Assembly (NCBI GenBank): GCA_016928235.1
Contig: JAFGLD010000328.1
Coordinates: forward strand, 1-33,648
Reading direction: 5' to 3'
Source: Anaerolineae bacterium
GTDB lineage: Bacteria; Chloroflexota; Anaerolineae; Aggregatilineales; UBA3940
Length of the DNA stretch: 33,648 bases
Part shown: positions 8,920-16,792 of the stretch, one piece after another
Position numbering within the stretch: position 1 is the first letter of the stretch
Layout: each line of letters begins with the position of its first letter
Notes under the pieces: model-generated
Database searches by the model: none
Told to the model about the DNA's origin: nothing
Seen by the model: the letters and a program-made list of their open reading frames with translations, nothing else
Position numbers and translations under genes: made by a program

Positions 8920-9903
8920 ATGAGCGCCATCAGTGACCGGAATGTGCCATCCGGGCTTCCGCCGTCAGACCGAAGCCGGCCCCACGCTCCCAGACAGGGG
9001 AGACGCTTAGCTTTCACGATCGATCGGATCTTATCTGTTTTGATCGTGTTGCCGTCTATTCTGGCGATATCAATCTTTGTCTATGGATTTATAGCCTGGT
9101 CGGTACGGGTCTCATTGAGCGCCTGGACAAAGGGGCTGATCCCTAACTATACCTACAGCGGCTTGACCCGGTATATCGAGCTACTCAGCGACCGCCGGTT
9201 TGGCATCGATATGCGTAATACGGCTATTTTTACATCATTATTCTTAGTCGTTTGCCTGATCGTTGGACTGTTACTGGCCATCCTGCTCGATCAACGTTTG
9301 AAGGGTGAAGGCTTCTTTCGCAGTATCTTCCTGTTCCCAATGGCCCTTTCATTTATCGTGACGGGTGTGGCCTGGCGTTGGTTGATGAACCCGGCCACAG
9401 GTACCCGGATTAGCGGTTTGAATTTGCTGTTCGATCAGCTGGGATTAGACTTTTTGATTAGCCGATGGCATACTACTCCACCACCTTGGGGCATTGCCTT
9501 TGTCGTCATCCCGGCAGTGTGGCAGATGTCGGGGTTTACCATGGCGATGTACCTGGCTGGACTGCGCGGCATCTCTGACGATCTTCGTGAGGCAGCCCGA
9601 GTGGATGGCGCTAACGAGTTTCAACTCTACCGTTACATTATTCTCCCGCAGCTTCAATCAGTGACACTCAGTGCTGTGATTGTACTGGGACATACATCCC
9701 TGAAGATCTTCGACTTGATCGTTGCCATCTCCCAAAATGACATCAAGTTGGATGTGCCGGCTGTCTACATGTGGCGGACCACTTTTGATGGGAGCAATTA
9801 CTCGCGAGGAGCAGCTATCGGGATTGTTATGCTGATAACCGTAGCGGTGTTGATTGTGCCTTATCTGATCTCCAGTATGCGGTCGCAGGAGGCCAAGCTA
9901 TGA
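8920..9903 (+). CDS. Sugar ABC transporter permease 1 (MalF/UgpA type)
   Basis: A 327-residue inner-membrane permease of the binding-protein-dependent transport family. After a polar N-terminus of about 35 residues, six membrane helices are visible, starting near residue 37. The EAA loop that docks on the ATPase is clear near residue 224 (EAARVDGANEFQLYRYIILP). It would form a heterodimer with the next gene's product and pass the sugar delivered by the lipoprotein encoded upstream. GAGGAAG precedes the ATG. Its stop overlaps the next start in an ATGA (9900-9903), indicating translational coupling. The two DNA-level neighbours and the EAA motif make the assignment secure; the sugar is not known. 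Confidence 0.92.
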   Translation: MSAISDRNVPSGLPPSDRSRPHAPRQGRRLAFTIDRILSVLIVLPSILAISIFVYGFIAWSVRVSLSAWTKGLIPNYTYSGLTRYIELLSDRRFGIDMRNTAIFTSLFLVVCLIVGLLLAILLDQRLKGEGFFRSIFLFPMALSFIVTGVAWRWLMNPATGTRISGLNLLFDQLGLDFLISRWHTTPPPWGIAFVVIPAVWQMSGFTMAMYLAGLRGISDDLREAARVDGANEFQLYRYIILPQLQSVTLSAVIVLGHTSLKIFDLIVAISQNDIKLDVPAVYMWRTTFDGSNYSRGAAIGIVMLITVAVLIVPYLISSMRSQEAKL

Positions 9904-10724
9904 CTTTTGCGCGACGGTTTTCCCGTATTGTGCTCTATGCGCTGCTCATCCTGTTATCTGTCAGCTATTTGTTACCGATTTATCTGATGCTGGTTACCGG
10001 GCTCAAGCCCTTCGCTGAAGTTAATCTACAAACCATGTGGCAGTTGCCGAACCGGATTGCCTTCGATAATTTCCTGGAGGCGTTCGATAAGCTGTGGCCG
10101 CACCTGCGTAACAGTCTGTTTATGGTGCTCCCGGCAGCCCTTATCTCGTCGATGATCGGCTCAGTTAACGGATATATCTTCTCAAAGTGGAAGTTCCGAG
10201 GCGCAGATCTGATCTTTACCCTGATCCTTTTTGGTATGTTTATTCCCTACCAAAGCATCCTGATCCCGTTGGTGCAGTTCATGCAGTTTATTCATTTGCG
10301 AGGCACACTTCCCGGCTTGATCCTGGTTCATATCATTTACGGTATCCCTATTACCTCGCTGATCTTCCGTAACTATTATGCCCAGATATCGACCGAGATA
10401 TTGGAGGCCGGTCGCATCGACGGAGCCGGGCTAATCGGCTTGTATCGATGGATTATGTTTCCGCTCTCGATTCCCGGTTTTGTCGTCGTGCTGATCTGGC
10501 AGTTTACCCAGGCTTATAATGATTTTCTGTTTGCTGTTATCCTGACCAACACTGCCCAATGGCCGGTCACAGTAGCACTCAATAACATGGCAGGCAGTCA
10601 GATCGTCCAGTGGAACGTACAGATGGCAGGGGCTTTGCTGGCAGCTCTCCCGACCTTATTAGTTTACATCTTGTTAGGGCGCTTCTTCGTGCGAGGGTTG
10701 ATGGCAGGTGCCCTGAAGGGCTGA
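9900..10724 (+). CDS. Sugar ABC transporter permease 2 (MalG/UgpE type)
   Basis: A 274-residue permease with six predicted helices and an EAA loop near residue 168 (EAGRIDGAGLIGLYRWIMFP). The N-terminal helix is followed by LMLVTGLKPFAEV, a typical MalG-type pattern. It overlaps the preceding permease gene by 4 bases. No nucleotide-binding subunit gene follows: the next plus-strand stretch is repeats. Carbohydrate uptake systems of this family often share an MsmK-type ATPase encoded elsewhere, which is the likely arrangement here. No clear terminator was seen directly after the stop. Confidence 0.92.
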   Translation: MTFARRFSRIVLYALLILLSVSYLLPIYLMLVTGLKPFAEVNLQTMWQLPNRIAFDNFLEAFDKLWPHLRNSLFMVLPAALISSMIGSVNGYIFSKWKFRGADLIFTLILFGMFIPYQSILIPLVQFMQFIHLRGTLPGLILVHIIYGIPITSLIFRNYYAQISTEILEAGRIDGAGLIGLYRWIMFPLSIPGFVVVLIWQFTQAYNDFLFAVILTNTAQWPVTVALNNMAGSQIVQWNVQMAGALLAALPTLLVYILLGRFFVRGLMAGALKG

Positions 10725-10827
10725 GCAACACCGCGCGTTGGGAGTAGGGTAGGCGGCCGGCGAGTTACCTCCAGTTGCTTGTCCTGTAGGTGATGGAAAC
10801 TAAAGTTCACCTGTCAATGTAAAAACT

Positions 10828-10951
10828 TATCTTCTCAATATCTTGGGGTAGTTCTTGGTTTTTTGACTGTCGACCTGTGATTTGCGCCTAAAAACTGATC
10901 CCTGCTCACCAAGAATTAGCTTGAAGTTACCCCCGGATTATTGAGAAGATA
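10828..10951. repeat. MITE family 2, copy 2 (124 bp)
   Basis: Ends are TATCTTCTCAATA and TATTGAGAAGATA, a perfect 13-base inverted repeat. The right half, read on the minus strand, contains GGGTAACTTCAA, then ATTCTTGGTGA, then ATCAGTTTTTAG, and this aligns with the copy at 30169. It lies between the ends of the sugar ABC operon and the flavodiiron gene. Confidence 0.8.
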
Positions 10952-10997
10952 TGCTGGCACCGTGGGGGTAAGGTCAAACAGCGCTCCTTATACACGC

Positions 10998-11050
10998 TAT
11001 TGCTGCCATACTGCTGCTATACTGCTGCTATACTCCTGCCATACTCCTGG
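10998..11050. repeat. Tandem 11-bp repeat (about 5 units)
   Basis: Units read TATTGCTGCCA, TACTGCTGCTA, TACTGCTGCTA, TACTCCTGCCA and a partial TACTCCTGG. It lies in non-coding DNA between two family 2 MITEs. The variable unit sequence suggests an ageing slipped-strand array. Confidence 0.7.
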
Positions 11051-11091
11051 TCTCCCCACTCCGTGTCCTGTCCCCTTCCGCCCATCCTGGG

Positions 11092-11192
11092 TATCTTTTC
11101 AATCATTCGAGGAACAATGTCTCTGTCACGACTTTTTTACGCATAAAAAGGTCTTGAAGAATGTGACTCTCCCCCTTTTTATTGAGAAGATA
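11092..11192. repeat. MITE family 2, copy 3 (101 bp)
   Basis: Left end TATCTTTTCAATCATT differs by one base from the family end; right end TATTGAGAAGATA is exact. The left end with its CATT extension resembles copy 1 (7108). The interior is shorter than in the other copies and non-coding. It lies 140 bases from copy 2. Confidence 0.7.
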
Positions 11193-11375
11193 CTTTAAAA
11201 ACTTGATTATCGAGTAACAACGAGCAGCTTATCTTCTGAACAGTGACTCCGATTCTAGCAGTTTGCCAAACTTAAAATGTCGGATTGTTAAGCCTCGATC
11301 TGCTGGTCACATTGTCCATAGCGCAAACACCGATCCGGATAACACTGCCGGCTGCATTCCGGCGCTGCGTATTCT

Positions 11376-12545
11376 TCAGAACGCCGCATGTCTGTCTTGG
11401 ATTGCATCGGCAAGCGCATCCAGCTCAGTAAAGACCTCGTCTCGTGGGTGGCCTTTGCACAGCACAGTGCCGAGTATTTCCACTTTCAGGTTGGGTATCA
11501 AGCCGGCGATCTGCTCCGCGGCCTTGGTCCCCCAGCCATAAGATCCAATGACGGCCGCGAATTTTAGCTTGGGGCGCAAGGCATTGGCCAGATGAACGGC
11601 TGAGACCACATTGGGATGCGGCCCCGCGTGAACTGTCGGTGTGCCGATCACGACCGTTGCCGCGTCGACGAGCGCCATGGCCAGCTTGCCGATATCGGTG
11701 GACGACAGCTCGAATTTCTGAACCGTGATGCCTCTCTCAACCAAAGCATCAACCAGGTAGTCTACCATGATCTCCGTGCTGCCGTGCATAGAGATATACG
11801 GAATAACAACAAGATTCGAGACCCGGTCGGACACCCAATCCTCATAGGCTGACAGGATATGTTCAGGGCGGTCATAAATCGGCCCATGACTGGGCGCGAT
11901 TAAGTCAAAGTCGATCTCTTGCATCTTCTTCAGATTATTCTGAATCGGCTTGCGAAACGGCATCATGATTTCGGCATAGTAACGCTTGGCTGCCTCGATG
12001 ATATGTGGCGCGTCCCCGGCATACATGTCGGACATCGCCATGTGCGAACCGAAGAAATCGCAGGAAAAGACAATGCGATCTTCCGGGAGGTAAGTCACCA
12101 TCGTCTCCGGCCAATGCACCCAGGGAGTATAGATGAACTGAAGCGTTTTATCACCCAGGGAAAGGGTCTCTCCATCTTCGACGGTCTTGACGCGCTCAGG
12201 TGGGATATCAAGATGATCGATCAGCAGGCCCTTGGCCTTTGTGGAACACACAAGGACGGCCTGGCTGTACATGTCGAGAATAAGCGGAAGGGTTCCGGAG
12301 TGATCTTGCTCCGCGTGCTGGGAGATGATGTAGTCGATGGTCTCCACGCCGGCCAGTTGGCCTGTCAGGATATCGGCCATTGCCGGATCAACCGCATCGA
12401 TGAGGGCCGTCTTTTCCGACCCTTGAACCAGATAGGCATTGTAGCTGGTTCCGTCCGGCAGTGGGATCAGCGAATCAAACAATCGACGATTCCAATCCAC
12501 GGCTCCGATTAGTTGAACGCCATCGCAAATAGCTCTTGGTTTCAT
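11376..12545 (-). CDS. Flavodiiron protein (FprA-family A-type flavoprotein)
   Basis: A 389-residue cytoplasmic flavodiiron protein, the usual core length. Residues 1-245 are a metallo-beta-lactamase-like domain with all diiron ligands visible: His77, Glu79, Asp81 and His82 in HAEQDH, His144 in VHWPET, Asp163 in CDFFGSH and His220 in PSHGPIY. Residues 245-389 are a flavodoxin-like FMN domain (YISMHGSTEIM phosphate loop, then IGTPTVHAGPHP and GSYGWGTKAAEQI). Such enzymes reduce O2 to water or NO to N2O, with electrons from rubredoxin or a flavoreductase; no rubredoxin domain is fused here. The ATG at 12545 has AAGGAGA upstream. It is the last gene of a minus-strand cluster with an ABC exporter-like pair and a peroxiredoxin-like gene, which supports an oxidative or nitrosative stress role. 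Confidence 0.93.
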   Translation of the reverse strand: MKPRAICDGVQLIGAVDWNRRLFDSLIPLPDGTSYNAYLVQGSEKTALIDAVDPAMADILTGQLAGVETIDYIISQHAEQDHSGTLPLILDMYSQAVLVCSTKAKGLLIDHLDIPPERVKTVEDGETLSLGDKTLQFIYTPWVHWPETMVTYLPEDRIVFSCDFFGSHMAMSDMYAGDAPHIIEAAKRYYAEIMMPFRKPIQNNLKKMQEIDFDLIAPSHGPIYDRPEHILSAYEDWVSDRVSNLVVIPYISMHGSTEIMVDYLVDALVERGITVQKFELSSTDIGKLAMALVDAATVVIGTPTVHAGPHPNVVSAVHLANALRPKLKFAAVIGSYGWGTKAAEQIAGLIPNLKVEILGTVLCKGHPRDEVFTELDALADAIQDRHAAF

Positions 12546-12602
12546 TTGTTGTGTCTCCTTAATGATGATGTGAGGTACATGAATAGCAGACGAGCACAGG
12601 TC

Positions 12603-12621
12603 GGGCGACCGTGGGTCGCCC
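12603..12621. repeat. REP-like hairpin GGGCGACC/GGTCGCCC
   Basis: GGGCGACC (12603-12610) and GGTCGCCC (12614-12621) form a perfect 8-bp stem with a 3-base loop. Related hairpins are at 25163-25182 and 32237-32256. Read on the minus strand the repeat begins with TAGGGGCGACC, and its first three bases are the stop codon of the ABC ATPase gene. Confidence 0.65.
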
Positions 12622-13353
12622 CTACGAATGCCGGCCGCCTTTTGCCAGCTTCAGGATATCCTTGCGGTCTGTGTATATCTTTACCAGCTTGCCATCCTGC
12701 ATCTGTAGAACACGATCCACGTATTCACACATCCGCAAGTCGTGGGTGACCATGATTCCGGCTCGGTTTTGTTCGTGGATCAGCCCTGCGAAGGTCTCGA
12801 CAACCTGATAGGCACGCTCGGTATCCAGGCTGGCGGTCGGCTCATCGGCCAACACGAGGCTTGGGCTATGGATCAGCGCGCGCGCAATTGCCACGCGCTG
12901 TTGCTGACCGCCGGACATCTGCCCTGGAAGGTTATTCAGGCGCTCTCCCAGCCCTAGCCGGGCCAGCAGCTCGCGAGCCCGCATTCTGCCGGCCCGGTCG
13001 AGCTTTTTGTTCAATCGCAGCATCAATTCCACATTTTCCACCGCTGTCAGATAAGGAACCAGGTTGTTGGCCTGAAATGTGAACCCGATCTTCTCCCGTC
13101 GCAGAGCAACGCGGGCGACATCGCTCATCGTGGCCAGGTCTTGCCCGTCGAGCAGGATTTGACCCGAACTGGGCTGCAAAAGCGCGGCCAGTATGGAAAG
13201 CATCGTGGTCTTTCCTGATCCGCTGGGCCCGACGAGGGCAACAAACTCACCGGCTGCAATTTGCAGAGAGACATCATCGACCGCTTTGATAATGCCGGAA
13301 TCGCTGTTGTAAGTTTTGATAACGGATTGGGTTTCAAGCGCGTAAGCTGTCAT
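12622..13353 (-). CDS. ABC transporter ATPase (LolD/MacB type)
   Basis: A 243-residue nucleotide-binding subunit. Walker A is GPSGSGKT at 42-49, the Q loop is at Gln94, the signature is MSGGQ at 146-150, and Walker B is LVLADE at 166-171. The FQANNLVPYLTAVENVEL segment and overall length fit the LolD/MacB/DevA group, which works with FtsX-type permeases as mechanotransmitters or exporters. The start overlaps the stop of the permease gene in ATGA (13350-13353), so they are translationally coupled partners. The stop TAG is supplied by a REP-like repeat that directly follows, so the C-terminal tail may have been altered by that repeat. The flavodiiron gene follows 76 bases downstream. The transported substrate is unknown. 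Confidence 0.92.
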   Translation of the reverse strand: MTAYALETQSVIKTYNSDSGIIKAVDDVSLQIAAGEFVALVGPSGSGKTTMLSILAALLQPSSGQILLDGQDLATMSDVARVALRREKIGFTFQANNLVPYLTAVENVELMLRLNKKLDRAGRMRARELLARLGLGERLNNLPGQMSGGQQQRVAIARALIHSPSLVLADEPTASLDTERAYQVVETFAGLIHEQNRAGIMVTHDLRMCEYVDRVLQMQDGKLVKIYTDRKDILKLAKGGRHS

Positions 13354-14516
13354 GACGATAATCCCAGTGCTTTGAGCGGCTCGATCTTGACCGCGTACCG
13401 GATGGAAACAAGCCCGCCTAACGGCCCGATGAGTACCAGGGCGATGATCGCAACCGCCGCGGATGTGCCGTTAAACACAATTGGGATGGTGGGTGGAAAG
13501 AACAGCGAAAGCAGGAAGGTCAGTAGCCCGCCGACGGCAACACCGATGACCGTGACCACCACGATCTGGATCACAGCAGCCGTTGCCACAATCGGGTTAG
13601 ATGTACCGATGGCTTTGAGAACCCCGATCTGGGGCACCTTCTGCAAAATCTGGATCTGGAAGAACCCCCCAATAACCAGAATGCCGATGAACAGGGTGAA
13701 GCCTCCCTGGGTGTTGAGTGTGCTTTGCTGGGCCGAATACCCGGGCAGCGCCTGGATGACTTCATCGATGGTCGCAGCATCGACTTTCTCGACCTGTCTG
13801 GTGAGCAGCGATCTGACCTGCTCTACCTGGGAGGGATCGGTCAGCTTGACCAGTATCACATTGGCTACCGGGTCTGATGAAACGCCTATCTCCGCCTCGG
13901 ATTTCGGGCGGACGGTGTCCCAGGTATTAAAAGGCACGAAAACGGAAGGCTGTAAGGCATATTGCTGACCGCCGGTGATGCCCACCACGCGCAGCTTGTA
14001 GAATTCATCATCGGTGCCCTGGGTCACTCGTAGAGTCAGCATATCACCGATAGCCAGTTTGCTCCGCAGCGCGGTATTCCGATCGATGATTGCTTCCTTG
14101 GCCTGGCTGGTGCCAAGCTGCTGACCCTCTTCCACCGGCGGCTCGCCGGGCCGGCCCGGCTCCACGCCCAACAGTGCCACTTTTAAGGATGAATTATCGG
14201 CCGGCACGATCAGATTGGCATTGGTGGTGCCGAGCATCCCGGCGTTATCGACGCCGTCTACGCGACGCACGGACAACAGGCGATTGCGCCCCAGGCGGCT
14301 GGCCTGGATCAGAAAATCGGATTTCGCCTGAAAGACGACCAACTCGGCGTCTAATTTTGAGATGTACTCGCGGTTCCCATTGCCTAGCCCCTCGCCGAGC
14401 GCGGCAATGAACAGCACCAGGAGTGTGATCAGGGCGATCACCAGGCTGACCAGCAAGAAGCGGCCACGGTTCCGCCAGACTTCTTTCAATGCCAGATAAC
14501 TTGAAATTGATAGCAT
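13350..14516 (-). CDS. FtsX-like ABC transporter permease (DevC/MacB type)
   Basis: A 388-residue permease: one helix at about 20-44 (FLLVSLVIALITLLVLFIAAL), an extracytoplasmic domain from about 45 to 265, then three helices near the C-terminus (FIGILVIGGFF, then a Val-rich helix, then a final one near 350-375). This 1+3 layout is that of the FtsX/MacB permease family. The ATG at 14516 is supported by AGGAGCGAGGA upstream and by the position of the first helix; the frame stays open to 14717 without a good start. It is coupled to the ATPase gene by a 4-base overlap. No membrane fusion protein gene lies nearby. Export or stress-related envelope work is inferred from the redox genes on both sides. 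Confidence 0.88.
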   Translation of the reverse strand: MLSISSYLALKEVWRNRGRFLLVSLVIALITLLVLFIAALGEGLGNGNREYISKLDAELVVFQAKSDFLIQASRLGRNRLLSVRRVDGVDNAGMLGTTNANLIVPADNSSLKVALLGVEPGRPGEPPVEEGQQLGTSQAKEAIIDRNTALRSKLAIGDMLTLRVTQGTDDEFYKLRVVGITGGQQYALQPSVFVPFNTWDTVRPKSEAEIGVSSDPVANVILVKLTDPSQVEQVRSLLTRQVEKVDAATIDEVIQALPGYSAQQSTLNTQGGFTLFIGILVIGGFFQIQILQKVPQIGVLKAIGTSNPIVATAAVIQIVVVTVIGVAVGGLLTFLLSLFFPPTIPIVFNGTSAAVAIIALVLIGPLGGLVSIRYAVKIEPLKALGLSS

Positions 14517-14544
14517 GGCTTCGTTCCTCGCTCCTAAAGCTTGC

Positions 14545-15150
14545 TCAGCTGACACCAGGACCAACCGGCCCATCGAAGGACTTACCCCACTCTGTTGACA
14601 GCACGCCACTGAGCAGTAAATCCAGAGGGGGATGGTCAGCGATATGCTCATAGTAATATGGCATCTTAACTTTCCCGTCTGTGCCGATGATGAAAGTGCC
14701 GGACATCTGCATGGCATCCTGCCCCGGAGGTGGCAGTTCTACCTCATACCCCTTCTTGCGCGATCGGGATATCGCCGACCAGACCTTCGGGTTTAGGAAG
14801 GTTTGGAACAGATTGCCGGGCTCCAAACCGTAGGCCCGGTAGGCCTTCCTCTCCGGATCAGCCAGGCACAATAAGCCTGGCGCAAACTGCTCAGCAAATT
14901 CGGCGGAGGTCTCTGGCGTGCCCTGCATCACGACCGCGATGTTTAATCCGGCCTGAGCAATCCGTTCTTTCCCGGCCACCAGCTCGTCGAGCATCTCTTT
15001 ACACTGGGGGCAGCCGAAATGCCGCGTGAAAGCAAGCAGCAGCGGCTGCTTTATCCACAGGCTGGAAAGCTGAACCGGTTCTCCCGATGTGTTCATCAGG
15101 GTCAGATCAGGGGCGCTATGGTTGAATCCAATTTGCTTGTTCTTTGCCAT
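14545..15150 (-). CDS. AhpC/TSA-family peroxiredoxin-like protein (AhpC-TSA_2)
   Basis: A 201-residue thioredoxin-fold protein. After an N-terminal strand (APDLTLMNTSGEPVQLSSLW) comes FTRHFGCPQCKEM, with Cys47 and Cys50 forming a CxxC active site. This matches the AhpC-TSA_2 / PRXL2-like group of redox proteins, which have a peroxiredoxin fold with a thioredoxin-like CxxC. A later segment, SGTFIIGTDGKV, is the usual beta-hairpin of this fold. The start at 15150 has GTGGAGAA upstream; the reading could be extended to 15180 but without support. It is the first gene of the cluster with the FtsX permease (28 bases on), the ATPase and the flavodiiron protein. A role in thiol or peroxide metabolism is likely; the substrate is unknown. 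Confidence 0.85.
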   Translation of the reverse strand: MAKNKQIGFNHSAPDLTLMNTSGEPVQLSSLWIKQPLLLAFTRHFGCPQCKEMLDELVAGKERIAQAGLNIAVVMQGTPETSAEFAEQFAPGLLCLADPERKAYRAYGLEPGNLFQTFLNPKVWSAISRSRKKGYEVELPPPGQDAMQMSGTFIIGTDGKVKMPYYYEHIADHPPLDLLLSGVLSTEWGKSFDGPVGPGVS

Positions 15151-15268
15151 GTTTTCTCCACTTAAACAAAGAGAATACATTGATTTAGACTTTTCGGGTT
15201 GAGATGATTTTGGACCATTGTTGTTGTTTTCTTGTTCTGACGCAAAAGGCCAATACCTTTGCCAACCC

Positions 15269-15295
15269 CGTCATTCCCGCGAAAGCGGGAATCCA
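15269..15295. repeat. REP-like ATTCCCGC-gaaa-GCGGGAAT hairpin
   Basis: ATTCCCGC (15273-15280) and GCGGGAAT (15285-15292) form a perfect 8-bp stem with loop GAAA, within the widespread CGTCATTCCCGCGAAAG-type repeat found in many bacteria. A diverged copy in the opposite orientation is at 25458-25484. Confidence 0.7.
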
Positions 15296-15401
15296 CCTAT
15301 CACGCTCGATGACTCCTACTTGCACAAATGACACTTGAGTACATCAATTGGCGACTATGTCGAAGGTTTCATTCTCGATCTTCCAGCGTGTCTTCCCCCC
15401 A

Positions 15402-15611
15402 TCAGATCCCAGGCCTGAAGCTTTCACCGTCACGCTCGATCAGTCGCACTCGACGTTCGAGCTTACTGCGGGGGATTAACACCAAGCGGCCACATGACCC
15501 ACACCTCAGACCAATATCTGCACCCAGCCGGTAAATGTGCCAGCTATTTGCCCCACAAGCATGCGGCTTTTTGAGTGTCAGGATATCATTCAGTTGAAGA
15601 TCGAGCGCCAT
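15402..15611 (-). CDS. DUF951 family small protein
   Basis: A 69-residue protein matching the DUF951 family: DILTLKKPHACGANSWHI, RLGADIGLRCGSCGR and LIPRSKLERRV are the family's three conserved blocks. Cys and His residues (PHACG, RCGSCGR) suggest a metal-binding or small OB-like fold; no function is established. The ATG at 15611 is used; a GTG at 15623 would add four residues. It lies directly downstream of the tyrosine recombinase gene (15 bases), so the two are probably in one transcript. In many bacteria this family is a stable single-copy chromosomal gene, so the association with the recombinase may be fortuitous. Confidence 0.85.
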   Translation of the reverse strand: MALDLQLNDILTLKKPHACGANSWHIYRLGADIGLRCGSCGRLVLIPRSKLERRVRLIERDGESFRPGI

Positions 15612-15626
15612 CGTTGATGCCACATC

Positions 15627-16577
15627 CTATATTCGTAGCGGGCTGTAGTCCACCGCGTTATCGTCCAGATCCAGCGTCTCTCCGATGTAATTGCTGGTTG
15701 TTTGGGGGCTGGCATGACCTAACATTAGCTGCACCTGTTCGATAGTCGCTCCACCTCGTCGGGCCAGCAGAGCCGCCGTCCTCCGCAAGTCGTGCGGCTT
15801 GACGGGCGGCAAAGCAGTCATAGCTGTGTAAGCATTGATGAGCTTGTAGATTGCGTGAGGCGTCAACCCTGCCCGCCGAGTCAGCACCCGCCCATCCTTT
15901 GTGATCGGCACGAAAACATGATGTGTCAGATCGGCCATATCCAACCCGGCTCCCTTGCCCCAATCGTTGAGCAAACGCCAGAGCCACACTGGCAGCTTCA
16001 ACGTCCGGATACGACCATGCTTCCCTTTTAAGTTCGCTATCACCTTGTGCCCGTCAATCTCAGTGATGTGCTCCCAGGTCAACGTGCAAACCTCGGAACG
16101 CCGCAGTCCCAGCGTAAGCAATAGCCCTAGGATAGCCGAATCGCGAATCCCTTTGATAGTGTCCTTTCCCGGTGCATTGAGCAGCAAACGAGCCTGCTGC
16201 GCCGTCAAACGCCTCCCCTGGACCTCGCCCCGAACCTGCGGCGCCTTCACCAGATCGAGTTGGGGCAGCCCTGGCGCCAGGCTAGGTTCGAGCGCAGCAG
16301 CCGTGCGCAGCATCCCCTTGATCGTATTGATGTGAGCCTGCACCGAGCGAGGCGATAGATTCTGATCTTCGCGCAGGTAGGCAACATACTGCTTCAGATG
16401 CGTTACGAATGACGCAGGCTGCTGGGCATCTCGCCACTCAAGAAAGGCGTTCAACCGGCTGGCATAGGCGCGTTGGGTATTTGGAGACATACCGGCAACA
16501 TAGGTTGCCACTGCCTGCTCAAGCAAGGGTGATTGTTGCGGAAATTTGACAATGGACTGTTGTACATCATCGGACAT
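15627..16577 (-). CDS. Tyrosine recombinase/integrase (XerC/D-like)
   Basis: A 316-residue tyrosine recombinase. Residues about 15-105 are the SAM-like core-binding domain (TYVAGMSPNTQRAYASRLNA). The catalytic domain has Arg159 in GLRRSEV, Lys186 in LKGKHGRIR, His262 and Arg265 in PHDLRRT, His288 in LMLGHAS and nucleophile Tyr297 in TSNYIGE, so it looks active. Such enzymes resolve or integrate DNA circles. It is not obviously the housekeeping XerC or XerD; no phage genes are nearby, and no second XerD-like gene is in the window. Upstream lies an inverted repeat (16609-16700) that could be a binding or recombination site. The ATG at 16577 has no strong ribosome binding site. Confidence 0.9.
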   Translation of the reverse strand: MSDDVQQSIVKFPQQSPLLEQAVATYVAGMSPNTQRAYASRLNAFLEWRDAQQPASFVTHLKQYVAYLREDQNLSPRSVQAHINTIKGMLRTAAALEPSLAPGLPQLDLVKAPQVRGEVQGRRLTAQQARLLLNAPGKDTIKGIRDSAILGLLLTLGLRRSEVCTLTWEHITEIDGHKVIANLKGKHGRIRTLKLPVWLWRLLNDWGKGAGLDMADLTHHVFVPITKDGRVLTRRAGLTPHAIYKLINAYTAMTALPPVKPHDLRRTAALLARRGGATIEQVQLMLGHASPQTTSNYIGETLDLDDNAVDYSPLRI

Positions 16578-16608
16578 ATCAGTAACCTTGGCGTTTTGTG
16601 CCTGGAAG

Positions 16609-16700
16609 TAGCGTTTGCCATTATGCTTATCCTTTTATACTATAAGTCATGATATTAAGCAATATAGCTACTTACCATTGAGCATAATGCAAAGGCGCTA
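16609..16700. promoter_or_regulatory. Long inverted repeat upstream of the recombinase gene
   Basis: The left arm TAGCGTTTGCCATTATGCTTA (21 bases, at 16609-16629) is matched in reverse complement by 16679-16700, which reads TAGCGCCTTTGCATTATGCTCA-like on the minus strand (minor indels). The AT-rich spacer is 49 bases. It lies 31 bases upstream of the recombinase start. It may be an autoregulatory operator or a recombinase core/accessory site. Confidence 0.45.
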
Positions 16701-16792
16701 AAATCGCAACACCTTGCCGTCTTTGCCCGCTAATGGCACCCACCAGAGTAAAATGACATGAGCGCCATCTAGCGTGGTCCTGGTAACGAAGA

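Noticed and set aside
11228-11238. TATCTTCTGAA resembling another family 2 end
   Set aside because: One mismatch and no partner in the right orientation; it might be a relic but cannot be supported.
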